This document shows positions 11,750-23,311 of a stretch of DNA of 64,000 nt, one piece after another. Position 1 is the first letter of the stretch, and every line of letters begins with the position of its first letter. This stretch comes from Eupeodes corollae (taxonomy: Eukaryota; Arthropoda; Insecta; Diptera; Syrphidae), in contig NC_079147.1 in assembly GCF_945859685.1 (NCBI RefSeq), positions 254,872,572 to 254,936,571 of the forward strand, in the 5' to 3' direction. The position numbers and the translations under genes were made by a program. The notes under the pieces are model-generated. The model was not told where the DNA came from. It saw only the letters and a program-made list of their open reading frames with translations, and made no database searches.

Positions 11750-12345
11750 AAGGTAACCTTAAAGTACATACATAACTTTATGTTGGCAAAACTTTTTTAA
11801 CTGACTGGTTTGGTTTGGAATTTCAACAGCAATGGATTTATGCCTGGATAAAGCTTCTAAATTGTGTAAAATGTTGATAATTTATTTTGAAAATCATGGT
11901 TCTGTTCGAAATATGAATTTCGTATAACGATAAAGCTCATTTTTGGTTAAATAGATACGTCAGTAAATATAGCTGCCGTATGACAATCCTCAAGGGTATG
12001 TTTATGCACCGTTACATTCACGAAAACTACTTTCATGGGAAGGTGGAATAACTTGTCCGAAACTTGTGGTAGAAACAAATCGGGTGGCAGCGCAATATGT
12101 CGCACAGTTAGTAACGAATTTGATTTATTGAAGGACATTTTTGGTAATCACTTTGTTTCACGTTACGGACCCGTGAGCTGGCCTGCAGGATCGTGCTATT
12201 GAATGCCACGCAGCTTGAATAATTTCTTTGAATGTGAATACCCAAATCTATTAATTTGCTGCGTTATTGCTGAATGTTGAAAAAGTCATCGAACAATGGG
12301 TATGATCTAGTTCCACACGATTTATCTTTGGAGTGAATTCAATTT
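11750..12345 (+). mobile_element. DD41D mariner-type relic, internally deleted
   Basis: A fragment KMLIIYFENHGSVRN (near 11,870) matches the transposase N-terminus. It jumps to a DEAHFWLNRYV-like block at ~11,935 and then to a degraded catalytic block at 12,080-12,200 (FGNHFVSRYGPVSWPAGSC), in several frames with stops. Its 3' flank is interrupted at 12,398 by a second transposon. Related to the copies at 8.2, 44.8 and 52.5 kb. Confidence 0.65.
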
Positions 12346-12397
12346 ACAAATATTTAAGAAAAAATTCACTTTACTTTATACAATTTAAAGTTATATA

Positions 12398-13124
12398 CAG
12401 AGTGGGGCGTGGTTACTTCCTAGTCTAAAACTCTCGCAACTGAGTGGGTATTAATAGTAGAGCTTTGGTTAATGTCTTGTTCGAAAACAAGTTATCTAAG
12501 GTTTTCGTTATAACTAGTTCAGTGTCAACAGGCCTACTTTTCTCTCAGCTGTGCGATCATGGTTCTTTGGAGATACAAGAGTAGTTACGGTCAATTCTGA
12601 ATGTTATTCAGCACGATTGTGGATTTTTTTCTGCCAAAAACTTGAAGAAATGAGTCCAGGGGAAGTGTTGTTTCAACAGGATGGCGCCACAGCTCACACG
12701 ACAAGAAGGTCAATAAATATTTTGCGTGAACACTTCCCCGAACAACTCAACTCTCTTAGGGGCGATCTGCAGTGGCCAGCACGATCGCCAGATTTAGCCC
12801 ATGTGATTTTTTCCTAAGGGATTACCTCTAATTGTTGGTATACAATACACTGATCGTCCAAAGACCCTTCCTCATGTTAGAAATAATATTCGTGCTGCTA
12901 TCGCTTGCACAGATATGCTGCAAAAAGTAGAAAACAATTTTAAATTCCGATTATCTCAGTGCATTGATGAGAACGTTGGCCACATGCGAGATGTCGTTTT
13001 TAAAGCCAAATAAAATAAAACTTCAAATGTACTTCTATATACAGAAAAAACAATTAAATCCATATTGCCAATACTTTTTGTGTTACGATATTTTACAAAA
13101 AGGAAGTAACAACGCGCCACTCTG
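12398..13124 (+). mobile_element. DD41D-type element with TIRs and TA duplication
   Basis: A 727-bp element. Its ends CAGAGTGGGGCG... and ...CGCGCCACTCTG are inverted repeats (21 of 23 matches), flanked by TA at 12,396-12,397 and 13,125-13,126. It keeps the C-terminal half of a transposase: VLFQQDGATAHTTRRSINIL (second catalytic Asp), SLRGDLQWPARSPDL, then a frameshift just where PLD with the third Asp should follow, then MLQKVENNFKFRLSQCIDEN. The spacing to the expected Asp fits DD41D. The N-terminal half is deleted. It is inserted in an older repeat whose unoccupied relative lies near 16,300. Confidence 0.85.
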
Positions 13125-13179
13125 TACCTCTAAATAAACGAGTTTGCTTGATGGGAATCTTTGTTTTTGGACATATAAT

Positions 13180-14150
13180 GGTAATCCACAGCTCATGGCT
13201 TAAAAAGACGCCTAACTCATTAACGTGTTCACATTGTTTATATGGATTAAAAATTGTGGTTTACTGATTTTACAGATTTAAAAGTGGGCTATAGAATAAT
13301 AATAGAATCGTTTAAGACTTTTAAAACCTTTCAAAATTTAGTAGTCTTGCATAAAATTATGTAAAACACAATTTTAAGAAAAATATTTTCATTTATTGGC
13401 TGTTATATTTGTATAAAGTTAACTTTTAATAAAAATTTACTAAAAAATAGCTTAATTTGCGTTCTCTAAATTTATAAGATCGCATTACGTGCATATTTTA
13501 GCTCAATTTGTGTTTTGGGTTTTGCTGGACATTAATTAATTTATGTATTTGTAGAGTCCTCAAAGCTTTCCAAAAATAATTTTTGAAAAACATTAATTTC
13601 TGCGTTGTCTTTAAAAATATGTGTTATTTGAAACTTTTTCACCAAAAACTAGTGAAAAGCTCACAAAAATAAGTCTTTAATTAATTTTGTTTTAATTTAA
13701 ACATAATGTATACAATTCAGCTTGAAGAAAATGTTGAATCAAAGTTAGTGGAATACTGACCAGGTTAATAAAAGTAGCTCGAATGAGCGAAGATTAATTG
13801 GCTCAAAAAGTCGTTTGTAGTAAAACTTGACTTGACAGACCATTTTTATGCTGAAAGGGGGTTTAAATCATCACATTCAATTTAAGTCTTTATCTTAATT
13901 GGATAATTATTAAGACAGCAAATCGTCACTAGCACTATACACTATCACAGTATCTCTATTTAAAAATCTTTTTGTATACAAAATACCTTTTTAAATGACA
14001 AAGGACTCATAATATGAATGTTTTGACAAAGGACTCATAATATGAATGTTTTGTTTACAAAAAAAAACAGAGAATTTGATTTTTTTTTTTAAATTGGGTT
14101 TATCAGTTTATAACATTAAGTTTAAAGGATTTTAAAATATTATAATACCA
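13180..14150. other. Intron 2, no gene; one 28-bp tandem duplication
   Basis: AT-rich intron. A 28-bp unit beginning GACAAAGGACTCATAATATG is repeated exactly twice at 13,997-14,024 and 14,025-14,052. Nothing else is supported. Confidence 0.6.
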
Positions 14151-14179
14151 TTTCTATTTAAGTTAAGGAAACGAATCTT

Positions 14180-14695
14180 ACGGCGTTTGAAGCCTCTTTA
14201 TTTGCCGAAGGTTACTGTTTAGATGAGAGTAGCAGTATTGGGCATCACCGGTTCTTATATTTTCTACGGAATGGAACGGTTAACTGTGAAAGCTACAGAC
14301 ATGTGTATGCAGCCAGAGTTAGGACAGAAAGACGGTATACGACGTGCCGTAGACGTCTATCGTAGAAACAGTATATCGACAATGCCGATTCCTGAATTCT
14401 CTGAGGTGCTTATTTTTTTGTAGGATTATTTGAAGTATAATGGGTATAAAACAAAACTACGTGGTTTGGATGAGTTGAAAGATTCAATGCGACAACATTT
14501 GAATTGTTACATAATGTTAAGAAAAATTTACGAAAATGTTGTGTAACGATTCCTTCAATGTATTTTCATCTAAATTAAGTTATTACTTAAAACTTAAAAG
14601 CTTTCGATGTAAATGTATATATTCAAAAATGGTCCCTCTTTTTTTCTTTCTAACACCACATTTGCTTAAAATTATTTCCATTTTTCTATCGCACC
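14180..14695 (+). mobile_element. Mariner-type transposase C-terminal relic
   Basis: Degenerate blocks resemble a DD41D-type DDE domain: GITGSYIFYGMERLTVKA near 14,240, MQPEL near 14,310, then KYNGYKTKLRGLDELKDS and QHLNCYIMLRKIYENVV (14,430-14,540) matching the C-terminal helix. The catalytic D-containing segments are lost. The trailing sequence (GGCTTTCGA..., TAACACCAC) is shared with 16,430-16,715, so both are copies of one element. Confidence 0.6.
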
Positions 14696-14699
14696 CAGG

Positions 14700-16210
14700 T
14701 AAGGTAAGGTTAGGTTAGGTTAAAGTGGCTGTCGTCCAAAATGGAAACAGACACACTTAGGCCAGTTTCATGGCCCTTTGTGATACACATGAATCTTGAG
14801 GCTTCCTCCTAAGCTCAATGGAAACAGTTTGGGTCTTTTGAGAGGCTGATTATGCTGATTTAGATACATAAAGAAGAATTTTCCTAGGAATTTCTTGCAT
14901 TTTCGAGCCAGATGTAAAGATAAGATAAAGAATTGTTTCCTCCTCTTCCTCGTCCGTACAGCTTCTGCAAAAGCCATTTAAGAATACGCCTAGTCGCGTG
15001 TCGTGCTTTCCTATTAGACAGTGTTCGTTTATGACACCTATTATCGAGCTTAGCAAAAACCTCGGTCGCCTTAAATCTAGTGTAGGCCAGATATTTTTTG
15101 TGTCCTGACTCGTGGTGATGCTGTTCCACCTGGTGTTTGCCTTCTTCGAATAGCGTCCTGTATTATCTATAGATTACAAGTAGCGATTGGTATGCCAGCT
15201 TTTGCCAAACGTTGTAGGATGGGCTGCACTGTACCGTTCCTGGCGAGTTCATCTGCCTTACAGAGATGATCGAAAGTTATGGACTGTTATAGAGTTTGTA
15301 GAGACAGAGTCCAGAGATTTAATAGCGGCCTGGCTATCTGAGAAAATACGGATATCAGATGTCGATACCACGTTTTTTTTAAGTCAGGACAAGACTTCCT
15401 TTATCGCCAAAAGGTCCGCCTGGAACACGCTACAACTATTGGGAAGGCGGAGTGAGAGAGCTAATTTCAGTCGTTCAGAGTACACACCTACACCAACCCC
15501 TTCTTTTGTTGTTGAACTATCTGTATAAAAATGGACTGACTCGTCCTCCAGGAATGCCCTGTTCTCCCAGACTGATCTGGAAGGTATAGAAATCTAAAAG
15601 TTTCTGTCGAATTGTAGTTGGGGGATAGTGTAGTCTGTGTGTTTTGGAATTGATTCTAAATACCTAACATTTACGGAGTTGCCAATGTAGTTGTTAGTCC
15701 ACTGCAACGAAGCTTTGAGCTTGCAGCTATTTGTTTGCTAAATATGTCAAAAGGTGTTAGGTAGAGTAAGGTGTCCAGTGCAGCAGATGGCGTCGTGCGA
15801 AGCGATCCGCTTATACATAGGCAAGCTGAACATTGGACTTTATTTAATTTGTTGCGGTTTATAGCTTTCTTTAAAGCAGTCCACACCGTACATTAAAATC
15901 GATCTGATTACCGATGTGTAAAACCAATGCGTGATTCTGGGTTGTAAGCCCAATTTATTACCAATAACTTTTTTGCAAGAAAAGAGGGCTACAGTAGATT
16001 TTTTGACTCTTTCCTGTACATTGCGTTTCCAATTAAGTTTTTTATCTAAAATATGACCCAGGTATTTAGCCACGTCTAAAAATTTTAATTGGATGCAATA
16101 TAGGGAGGGTCAACAAATGAAATTTTGTATCTCATCGAAAATAAGTCTAAATTGATTTTGTGCGGGTTAACACGCAGTCCACAACGATCAGCCCAAAGTA
16201 TTAGTCTGTC
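14700..16210 (-). mobile_element. LOA-like LINE, 5'-truncated, with RNase H
   Basis: Reading the minus strand from 16,210: an RT thumb region (AKYLGHILDKKLNWKRNVQE, 16,070-15,850), a linker (NKVQCSACLCISG, 15,830-15,780), and an RNase H domain (FYTDSSTTKEGVGVGVYSER at ~15,530, FQADLLAIKEVLS at ~15,420, IRIFSDSQAAIKSLDS at ~15,350). The Glu normally following FQA is Asp here. One stop and frameshifts follow. The 3' end is at ~14,700 with an AACCTAACC-type tail. RT plus RNase H suggests the LOA/I group. Confidence 0.75.
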
Positions 16211-16219
16211 ATATAATAG

Positions 16220-16370
16220 ACTTCATATTTAAATTATAATTTCACAAGATTTATCTTCCGAGTAAAGCAAATCTCATGCCAATTAAAAAAAAATGCACTT
16301 TATATACCTCTAAACAAAACCTTTTGCTTGATGGGAATCTTTTTTCCTGGACATATACCAAGGTAATAGA
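16220..16370 (+). repeat. Empty-site relative of the 12.3/13.1-kb repeat
   Basis: The segment CTTTATATACCTCTAAAC followed by TTTTGCTTGATGGGAATC matches the sequence on both sides of the 12,398-13,124 transposon (left flank ...TTATA, right flank TACCTCTAAAT, then TTGCTTGATGGGAATC). Here the two halves are contiguous with a single TA. Confidence 0.65.
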
Positions 16371-16429
16371 AATAGATCGAATTTACTGTGTACACAAAAT
16401 GTTCTGCAGAAATAGTTTGGATCTCGCGC

Positions 16430-16715
16430 TAGCTTGATTTTTATTCTGTGCTACTTTTTTAATGGGGCGCTTTTTGAAGTCCAAAGTTAAGGAAACTAAA
16501 CCTCAGTATTTGGATGAGCTGACAGCTTCAACTCGATAACATTTGAACGGTTAAGTTAAGAGAATTAACCAACTTTTTTTGCTACGTTTGCCTCGTTACA
16601 TATAGCACATCAGGGCTGTCATCTGAATGACATTACTTATTAAAACCCACAGGCTTTCGAAATAAATTTAGATACCAAAAAATTGTGCTTCTTTTTTCTT
16701 ATTAACACCACTAGT
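16430..16715 (+). mobile_element. Second copy of the 14.2-kb transposase relic
   Basis: Reads WGAFLKSKVKETKPQYLDEL and similar, matching the YLDELKDS region of the 14.2-kb relic, followed by the same non-coding tail (GGCTTTCGAA, TTCTTTTTTCTTATTAACACC). Heavily degraded. Confidence 0.55.
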
Positions 16716-16810
16716 CAAGGTCTTCTAATGTCAATTGTTTTTTTTTTTAACTTTCTCAGTTTAAGTAATTTTTTGTCATTTCGATGATTGTAAATATACC
16801 TTTGACTTCA

Positions 16811-17466
16811 TACACAGAAAAAAAGTTGTCATATTAACAATTTATTGTCGATAGTCAACTTGAAATTTGGCGAAGCTGTCGCATTGGTTACCAAAATAGT
16901 CAATAGAAAAACTTTATTTTAAAATATTGACTAATGGACAGTCAACAGAGCAATGTTCGATTGTAAATTTCGGAAAGTCAATATGGCAAAAAAAATAGTT
17001 GATAGGACAACCTTGGTAGTCAATATGAAAATTTGGTGATAAGTTAATTTTACAAATACAAAAGAGGGATATACCAAGATTATAGAATCTTTTATGACGT
17101 TTAGACTCTTTCCATGCATAAAACAGTCTAATACTCTATTTTAAGGAGTGGTCTGCCAAACAGCGCGAGAAATATTCTATTGACTATCCAATAGTGAAAT
17201 TAGATTTTAGTTTCCAAAAAAAAAAAATGTCCCATTGACTTCTGAAGTTTTCGTATTGACGATGGCAGTTGTCCTATTTATTACCATATGAGTCAATAAA
17301 ACAATTGTCTTCATATTGACTACTACAGTTGTCATGTTGACTACCAAGTTGCAAACAAATTTCGGATAGCAAAATGGACAATCGAAAAGTGTCCTATTGA
17401 CTATCGCGGTTATCGGCTGAAAATTGACTACAAAATAGTCAATAGGATTGTTTTTTTCATTCTGTG
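16811..17466. mobile_element. Non-autonomous element built of GTCAATA motifs
   Basis: About fourteen copies of GTCAATA/TATTGAC-like motifs occur in both orientations over 650 bp, many extended as TAGTCAATAGG or CTATTGACTACC. The edges CACAGAAAAAAA (16,814) and TTTTTTTCATTCTGTG (17,447-17,462) are inverted relatives. A ~120-bp stretch (17,040-17,160) lacks the motif and may be a separate insertion. No coding capacity. No clear target duplication was seen. Confidence 0.65.
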
Positions 17467-17469
17467 CAA

Positions 17470-18269
17470 ATCTTCATTATAAGCCTACACTGTATGTCAA
17501 GTCTAACTTAAAAAAACACTAAGTGCCACGCATGTACGCATTTTTTCTTATTAACTGCCAATACACTCATTCTTATTTTATTACCAAAATTAATAAATAA
17601 AATCACCTTTAAGAACAGAACAATATTTTCTTAAAATTGTAAAATGTTCTAGTAATTTTTTGTTCCTCCTTAAAATAAAAGTATTTGCAAATAACAAAAT
17701 GGACAGTTTAGAACTTGGGACGACACTATAAGCAAATCAGAAAAGCCCACAACAAAAAAACAACCAATCAAACTTCACACCAGAAAAAATACTGAAAACT
17801 TTTGAAGCCTTCCAGTCAAAACTATGTATATTATGAAAATATTTATACAGAAATGTGATTTCTAAATTAGAATAAAATGTAATAATAACACGACTTTTTA
17901 CAAGACAATTATAACTATTTTAGCGCAGTAAAAAAACTTAATAATTTTTGTATGTGTAATATTTAAATATTGATATTTACAAAAATATCCTTCCAAAAAT
18001 GCAAATTCAAATTTTCGCAATTATTAGATAATCAAAAATATGTCTAGCTTTCAGTATTTTGTTGCATGTGAAGGACGATGGAAAAATGTGATTTAAAAAA
18101 GAAAAATTTAAAACTAATTTTGTTTTTATTCAACGTGTGGATTAGTCAAACATCAAAAATACAACTTAATTATATTTTGCGTGAAAATATATGAATTTAA
18201 TTACAACATAACAAAAATTAACAAAAAAAAAATAAATAAATAAACATAAACTAATTTTGCAACTCAAAC
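17470..18269. other. Intron 2 next to exon 2, no gene seen
   Basis: AT-rich sequence without recognisable features. The downstream splice donor of exon 2 lies at its right edge. Confidence 0.5.
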
Positions 18270-18440
18270 CTTGCCTGGCAGCAGTAGGTGTGGGAGCGTC
18301 ATTCCTCTTCCCAGAGTTCCATTTTAACAAAGATACAGATGGCTTACGATCTACTAAGGGTTGAGGTGCATCCACATCATAGGACAAAGGTGATATTGGA
18401 GGGGTGTTGTTAGCACCCGATAATAGGGGACCGCAACGTT
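18270..18440 (-). CDS. Host gene exon 2
   Basis: A 171-nt exon with acceptor ATTTACAG and donor CAAG|GTTTGAG. It completes the Glu codon of exon 1 and encodes residues ~67-123: RCGPLLSGANNTPPISPLSY, then DVDAPQPLVDRKPSVSLLKW and NSGKRNDAPTPTAARQ. Pro/Ser/Asn-rich, probably unstructured, with a possible SP/TP phosphorylation pattern. The GC content is well above the flanking introns, as for the other exons. Confidence 0.8.
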
Positions 18441-19506
18441 CTGTAAATGTGTTTTTCATATTTTTATGATGGAGTTTTTTCTGTTTCAGATTTTTGTTTC
18501 GATATTTTTGTTTAATTTTGATTGAATAAAGTTTTCTTTTTAAATAATCTTTTTTAAATAAATATATAAGTTTTTTTGTGTGTGTTTTTATTTTTTGGAT
18601 TTTTAATTTCATACGCATCACATACGGTTGGTTTATTATTTTACAGAAAACTAGACACATTTTATATACGTTTTTTATTTAATTTTTGTTTTTATTTTTT
18701 AACATGTTTTAAGCTTGATTTATTGACATATTAATAAAAATAGCGATGTTTTATTGTTAATAGATTTAAAAATTCAAAAGCAAAATTAAAACTCACATGC
18801 ATTGAAAATTTAAAATTGATTTTACAATTTTAAACTTTACCAAAGCAAATATTAATTGAAATAAATAAAACACTCATAAATTTATATCAGTTTTGTTTTT
18901 ATAAATACTTTAAGGTATCCTTTTTGACATTTTGTGGTATTTTTTAATCGAAAACTACGATATGTAGTTTGGTCGATGCAGTTGACAACAAAAATATATA
19001 TAATAAAATTATAACATGAACAGTATTATGCATATAACAACTGTACCTATATGTTTAAAAGGAAGCTTACATATGAATATCCTTTAGGGAGATAAGTTAT
19101 GCGTTTTAATAAAAGAGTGTTCACGATTTTAAATTGAACCATCATGCCTTTAGAACGGTTTGCCATAAGACCCGATGGGAAATTAATTTTCAATATTGTA
19201 AAAGGGCTGACAAGGCCAATGGCAACGACAATTGAATTGACAAACAAATTGGTTAATTTTTTCTTTTTTCGAACAAAAAGTCCCATAGGATACGTAGGCA
19301 CAGAACTAAAGTCCCAGAGCTCGTGTTATAATTTCACGAAACACTGATGTTTGGTTTGGTATTGGATACTTTTGGAAGATAGCCTTGATACTGGATTGTT
19401 CTTCTTAATTTCCAAAAATGAAAAAATTGACGCAACAAGAAATTAAAGGACTTTTGTACTTTTCCATGTTCAAAGAAATAAATATAAATTGGAAAACTAT
19501 TTATGA
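18441..19506. other. Intron 1, left part, no gene seen
   Basis: AT-rich intronic DNA. An open frame reads out of exon 2 into poly-Lys/Ile-rich sequence (18,460-18,660); this is intron read-through, not coding. Confidence 0.5.
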
Positions 19507-19650
19507 TAATACAGTTAAGTAAGTAAGTAAGTAAGTAAGTAATAAGTAATTTTATTTACAAATAATTAATTAATACATACAATTTTACAACAATAATGCA
19601 TGGCTATTCGCCGTCTGCCCGATTGACAACTTTGTTTGATTATTATTTAA

Positions 19651-20160
19651 TTAAAAATTTTCATTTATAATTCTATTCCTATACTTTAATGCTATTTTAC
19701 AATATTTGTATAATAAGGGAACATCAACTTCATTGAGATAATATGTTATACGTTCTTCTGATAATATGTCACTACCAAAGACATGTCTTCTTGTTTCTCG
19801 TAGAACAGGACATCTACCCATAAAATGAAAAATGTTTTCTCTTTCACCCATATTGCATAATTCGCACAGTAAAGGCAGGTCTTCGCGATGAGGTATGTAA
19901 TTTAGATTGAGAAGTTCTCCTCTTAGTCTAAATATCAAAGATATATGCTCCGTTGGTAAATCATCTCGGAAGTAGTTCCTTTGGTTGAGGTTGTAGTTCA
20001 GCTTGCTATATGACATTCTATAGATGGATTCTTCTGCCTGTAATGCGTATCCCAATCTACATTTTTCGTCTACTTGTGAAATCAAGTGATACAGAGCGGG
20101 TTTCCACCTTTGATACTCATCTGGTGCTAAATTTATATTTGCTTCTTCCGCTAGCTCCAA
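19651..20160 (-). pseudogene. LINE ORF2, C-terminal part after a stop
   Basis: In frame with the upstream RT segment and separated from it only by a TAG at 20,161-20,163. The 169 residues include a leucine-rich helical stretch and a C-terminal zinc-finger-like motif CELCNMGERENIFHFMGRC (C-x2-C-x9-H-x4-C), a feature of several LINE clades thought to aid RNA or target binding. The methionine at its start is an artefact of the stop; the segment would normally be translated as the end of ORF2. Confidence 0.8.
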
Positions 20161-21670
20161 CTAATCTCTAAACCACCCTGATTTATTTCGTATTGTGTGA
20201 AGTGCTGCTTTTTTTGGGAGACGTTCATCTGACATCTCAAGAACATTACATATATAGTCAATATTCAATTTCAGAGATTTAATAAATAGAGGAGAGATAC
20301 CCGTTTCCAGCATGAGCATGTAGTTTGGAGAGTTTGGTGGTAGTCGAAATATCCTTTTGATATAAAAACGAAGCAGTTTTTCAACAGACTCATACTTCTT
20401 ACTACCCCAAACCTGGGCTGCATACATTAAAGTTGATTCCGCTACTGCTTCAAATACTTTATATTTACTGCTATGAGCTACATTTTTATTACTAAAAACA
20501 TTTTTCCACGCAATATTTATTGTAGTTTTGGCTTTTTGTAGTTTCTCGGTTAGATGTTTTTCCATACTGTTATTCTTGGTCATAGTAATCCCTAAATAAT
20601 TGTATTCCTTGACTACTTCTATTCTTTCATTGTTGAATGACCACTGTTCTTGTCCGCTTGCTCTACCTCCACCTTTGCGAAAAACCATCACCTTCGACTT
20701 CTCTAGATTAACAACTAGTCTCCAAGTTGTGCAATACACACCAAGTTTATTTATCATAAGCTGTAGTGACTCTGGTGTATTAGCAAACAACACTATATCA
20801 TCTGCGAAAAGGAGAGCCTTGATGAGAGTCCCAGCGTATTCTACTCCTCCCGGCAAATAATCGGTGATATCGTCGATAAAAAGTGCAAATAAACTTGGAC
20901 TTAAAATGCAACCTTGCCTTACACCTGTCTTCGTTTCAAACCACTGAGAAATATGTTCGCCATCCCACACTGCTGCTTTTGTTTCTAGATACAGGTTCTG
21001 CAGTACACGTCCGAATTTGTATGTCATTCCCAATCTGTACATCTTGTACATCAGTGCATTGCGGTCTATCGTGTCGAAGGCTGCTTTGAAATCGACAAAA
21101 AAGACATACAGCTTCTTATTTCTGTCCAAAAAGAAGTCAGCGACACTTCGAAGTACAAAAATGTTGTCAACAGTAGAATACCCTTGTCTGAAACCTGCTT
21201 GAAATTCTTTCAACAGTTTGTATGAATCAATCCACAATCTAAGTCTACTATGCAAAACTGAAGTGAATATTTTGTAGGACGCATTCAAGAAGGAAATCCC
21301 TCTATAATTTGCAGGGTCTAGTGTATTGCCTTTTTTGTGGATGGGAAAAATAAGTGCTTCCTTGAATTCTTTCGGTATAACTCCAGTATCCATGATTATA
21401 TTATACATGTCCGTTAATCGGTTTATCAACATGTCCGATCCATATTTATAGAATTCGGAAGGTATTCTATCTGCTCCAGCTGCCTTGCCGTCCTTGAGAC
21501 GTTTTAGGGCTGCACAAACCTCATCCTTCTCGATTGCTGATTCCAATATTTCATTGCTAAAGGCTGGTTGAGCAAATTGCACAATATCATCAGTGGTAGG
21601 CAGATGATTGAGCAGTTCACTAAAATGTACTCTTAACGTCTCACAATTCAGGTGTCTATTGATGACATGT
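20161..21670 (-). pseudogene. LINE ORF2, reverse transcriptase domain
   Basis: Complete RT with the motifs in order: AALKRLKDGKAAGADRIPSE, NYRGISFLNASYKI, FQAGFRQGYSTVDNIF, FFVDFKAAFDTIDR, GVRQGCILSPSLFALFI, LLFADDIVLF (catalytic pair), NLEKSKVMVFRK and YNYLGITM. It copies element RNA into DNA at the nicked target. The reading frame is open from the transposon junction at 21,670 (HVINRHLNCETLRVHF) to a single TAG at 20,161. Upstream it is cut from the endonuclease half by the nested transposon. All catalytic residues are present, so damage is limited to the insertion and one stop. Confidence 0.9.
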
Positions 21671-23311
21671 CGTCGCCCGAGAATTGGTTTGTTCCATACG
21701 CCACTTTTGGCGGTTTTGAGTTAGGAATGGATTCTATGGTAATTTTGTATGCTCTTTCTAAATCTGTGATCAGATTTGCGCTACGTCTTTTTAATCCCGA
21801 GATATCCAACATCAATTTTGTTCCATATCCACCAAAATCAACATTTTCTAGAATTGTTTTGTGCCATAAACCATTTTTTGGCGTTTGGGACATTTTTTCC
21901 ATATAATTTTTGTCAAGTTTTTTGTCAGAATTGTTTTGTTCCACGTGCAATATTACGGTGACAAGGGATAGAAAAAATACTAAGAATGTTGAGAATTGGT
22001 TTGTCCTACGTGCACTTGTGTTTAAGAAATGCTATGTTTATGGGACAATGATAGCAAACAAAATTTTAGTATTGGTTTGTGCCATATCCATTACAATTGT
22101 GTAGATATCCCGAGACAATTGTATGAAATCAGTTAGTCGAGGCTTGGCTGCCAAAGTGGAAGATTTAAATAGAAGCAATTTGGATGCAACAAAACGTGTA
22201 ATAAGCTATGACCTACAAAGTGTATTCAGCTTGCCAAGGGGAAACGCATCCGCATTTTACTGTAAGAGGAAGCTTAATATGTTCAATCTAACTGCAACAG
22301 TAGTAGTTGCTATCCCTGGCATAAAAAAGACTTACTTATTGCGTAGTTTGGACAGAAGCTCATAGTAGTCGCTCAGGAAATGACATTGCAAGTGCTTAAT
22401 ACAAATTTTGGAAAGGCTAATCGAAGTATACCCCATCTTAAAATCCATCATACTATGAAGTTATTGATGTGAATAGGAACAAAATCAATTGCACCGCAAT
22501 TAAAGAGTACAAAACTGTAAGTTTATTTAAGACCGCCACCAAGGGTGCACTACCAACAACGAACAATTTGCTTTGTGCAAAATAAACACAAACCTTTAAA
22601 ACACCGATCTCAAAAGAAAAGAAAAAAGACCTTAAAGACTTGTTACCGTTTTTACCTGAAATTGATAAGCAATATCTTAAAACATTGCTTAATATTTAGA
22701 AACTAAAAAAGTGATGGCAGTAGAGCCGCTTTATTATTATGTTTTTACCAAATTAATGTATTTACAATGTACTATCTTTTTAAGTAATGAATTAATAAGA
22801 ATATTGTACTGTATATGAAAACATTGCTATAGCAGTAGAACTGCTTTAATTTTTGTTTGTTTATTTTTAAAGAAAAATATTTATTTTTTATTTAGCTTTT
22901 TTAATAAAGATTTTATTGAAAACAAATGCATAATCGATTTTCTTTTAAAATTTTAGCATCCAACAACACGCTTTCTTGCCTTTCACAATATATATTGATG
23001 AGAATTGGTTTGTGCCATATTCATTTTTGTGTGTTCCACGTGTATGGAAAAAAAAATCATTTTCAAAATGTATGAGGTGGGATACAAGCTAAAAAAGTAG
23101 ACTTTTGTGATGATTAACGTATCTTGTTAACGGTAAGGCAAAACACTTTGAAAATTGGTAGGTGAAATCTTCATAAAACTAACTTCAATTTAAAAAAATA
23201 AAAATAAAATCCTATCGCACAGTTTCGGAGTACTAAGTACGCGAACCTTTAAATGCGTTTTTCTCGAAAAAGTGCCAATGGCGTATGGAACAAACCAATT
23301 CTCGGGCGACG
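21671..23311. mobile_element. Nested DNA transposon, 33-bp TIRs, 4-bp TSD
   Basis: A 1,641-bp insertion in ORF2 of the LINE. The ends, 21,671-21,703 and 23,279-23,311, are perfect 33-bp inverted repeats starting CGTCGCCCGAGAATTGG. ATGT is duplicated at 21,667-21,670 and 23,312-23,315. Diverged copies of the motif GAATTGGTTTGTNCCATA recur inside (21,677, 21,808, 21,851, 21,928, 21,991, 22,070, 23,000). A four-base duplication fits Sola or Chapaev-type elements among known superfamilies, but the ends do not identify one. Confidence 0.9.
22123..22699 (+). pseudogene. Transposase-like remnant inside nested transposon
   Basis: The frame VISYDLQSVFSLPRGNASAF, YCKRKLNMFNLT and, after deletions and frameshifts, EVIDVNRNKINCTAIKEYK and EKKKDLKDLLPFLPEIDKQY resembles an insect transposon ORF seen in many genomes: a DLQ.VL.(T)P.G..(S)..YY.RKL..YN(L)T block and a C-terminal KKKDLL.LL.(F)IPP block. 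The central catalytic part is deleted. I know the pattern but not its superfamily, so this is a relic of an unclassified DNA transposase. Confidence 0.5.

Noticed and set aside
14699..14725. TTAGG-like repeats (GGTTAGGTTAGGTT) resembling arthropod telomere sequence
   Set aside because: Only a few units, mixed with GGTAA, placed exactly at the 3' end of an LOA-like LINE; this is the element's tail.
15187..15528. 113-codon plus-strand ORF as a gene
   Set aside because: It is the antisense shadow of the LINE RNase H domain read on the minus strand.
18441..18660. Longer exon 2 following the 164-codon ORF
   Set aside because: The extension is poly-Lys/Ile low-complexity sequence, and a good acceptor at 18,441 gives the phase required by exon 1.
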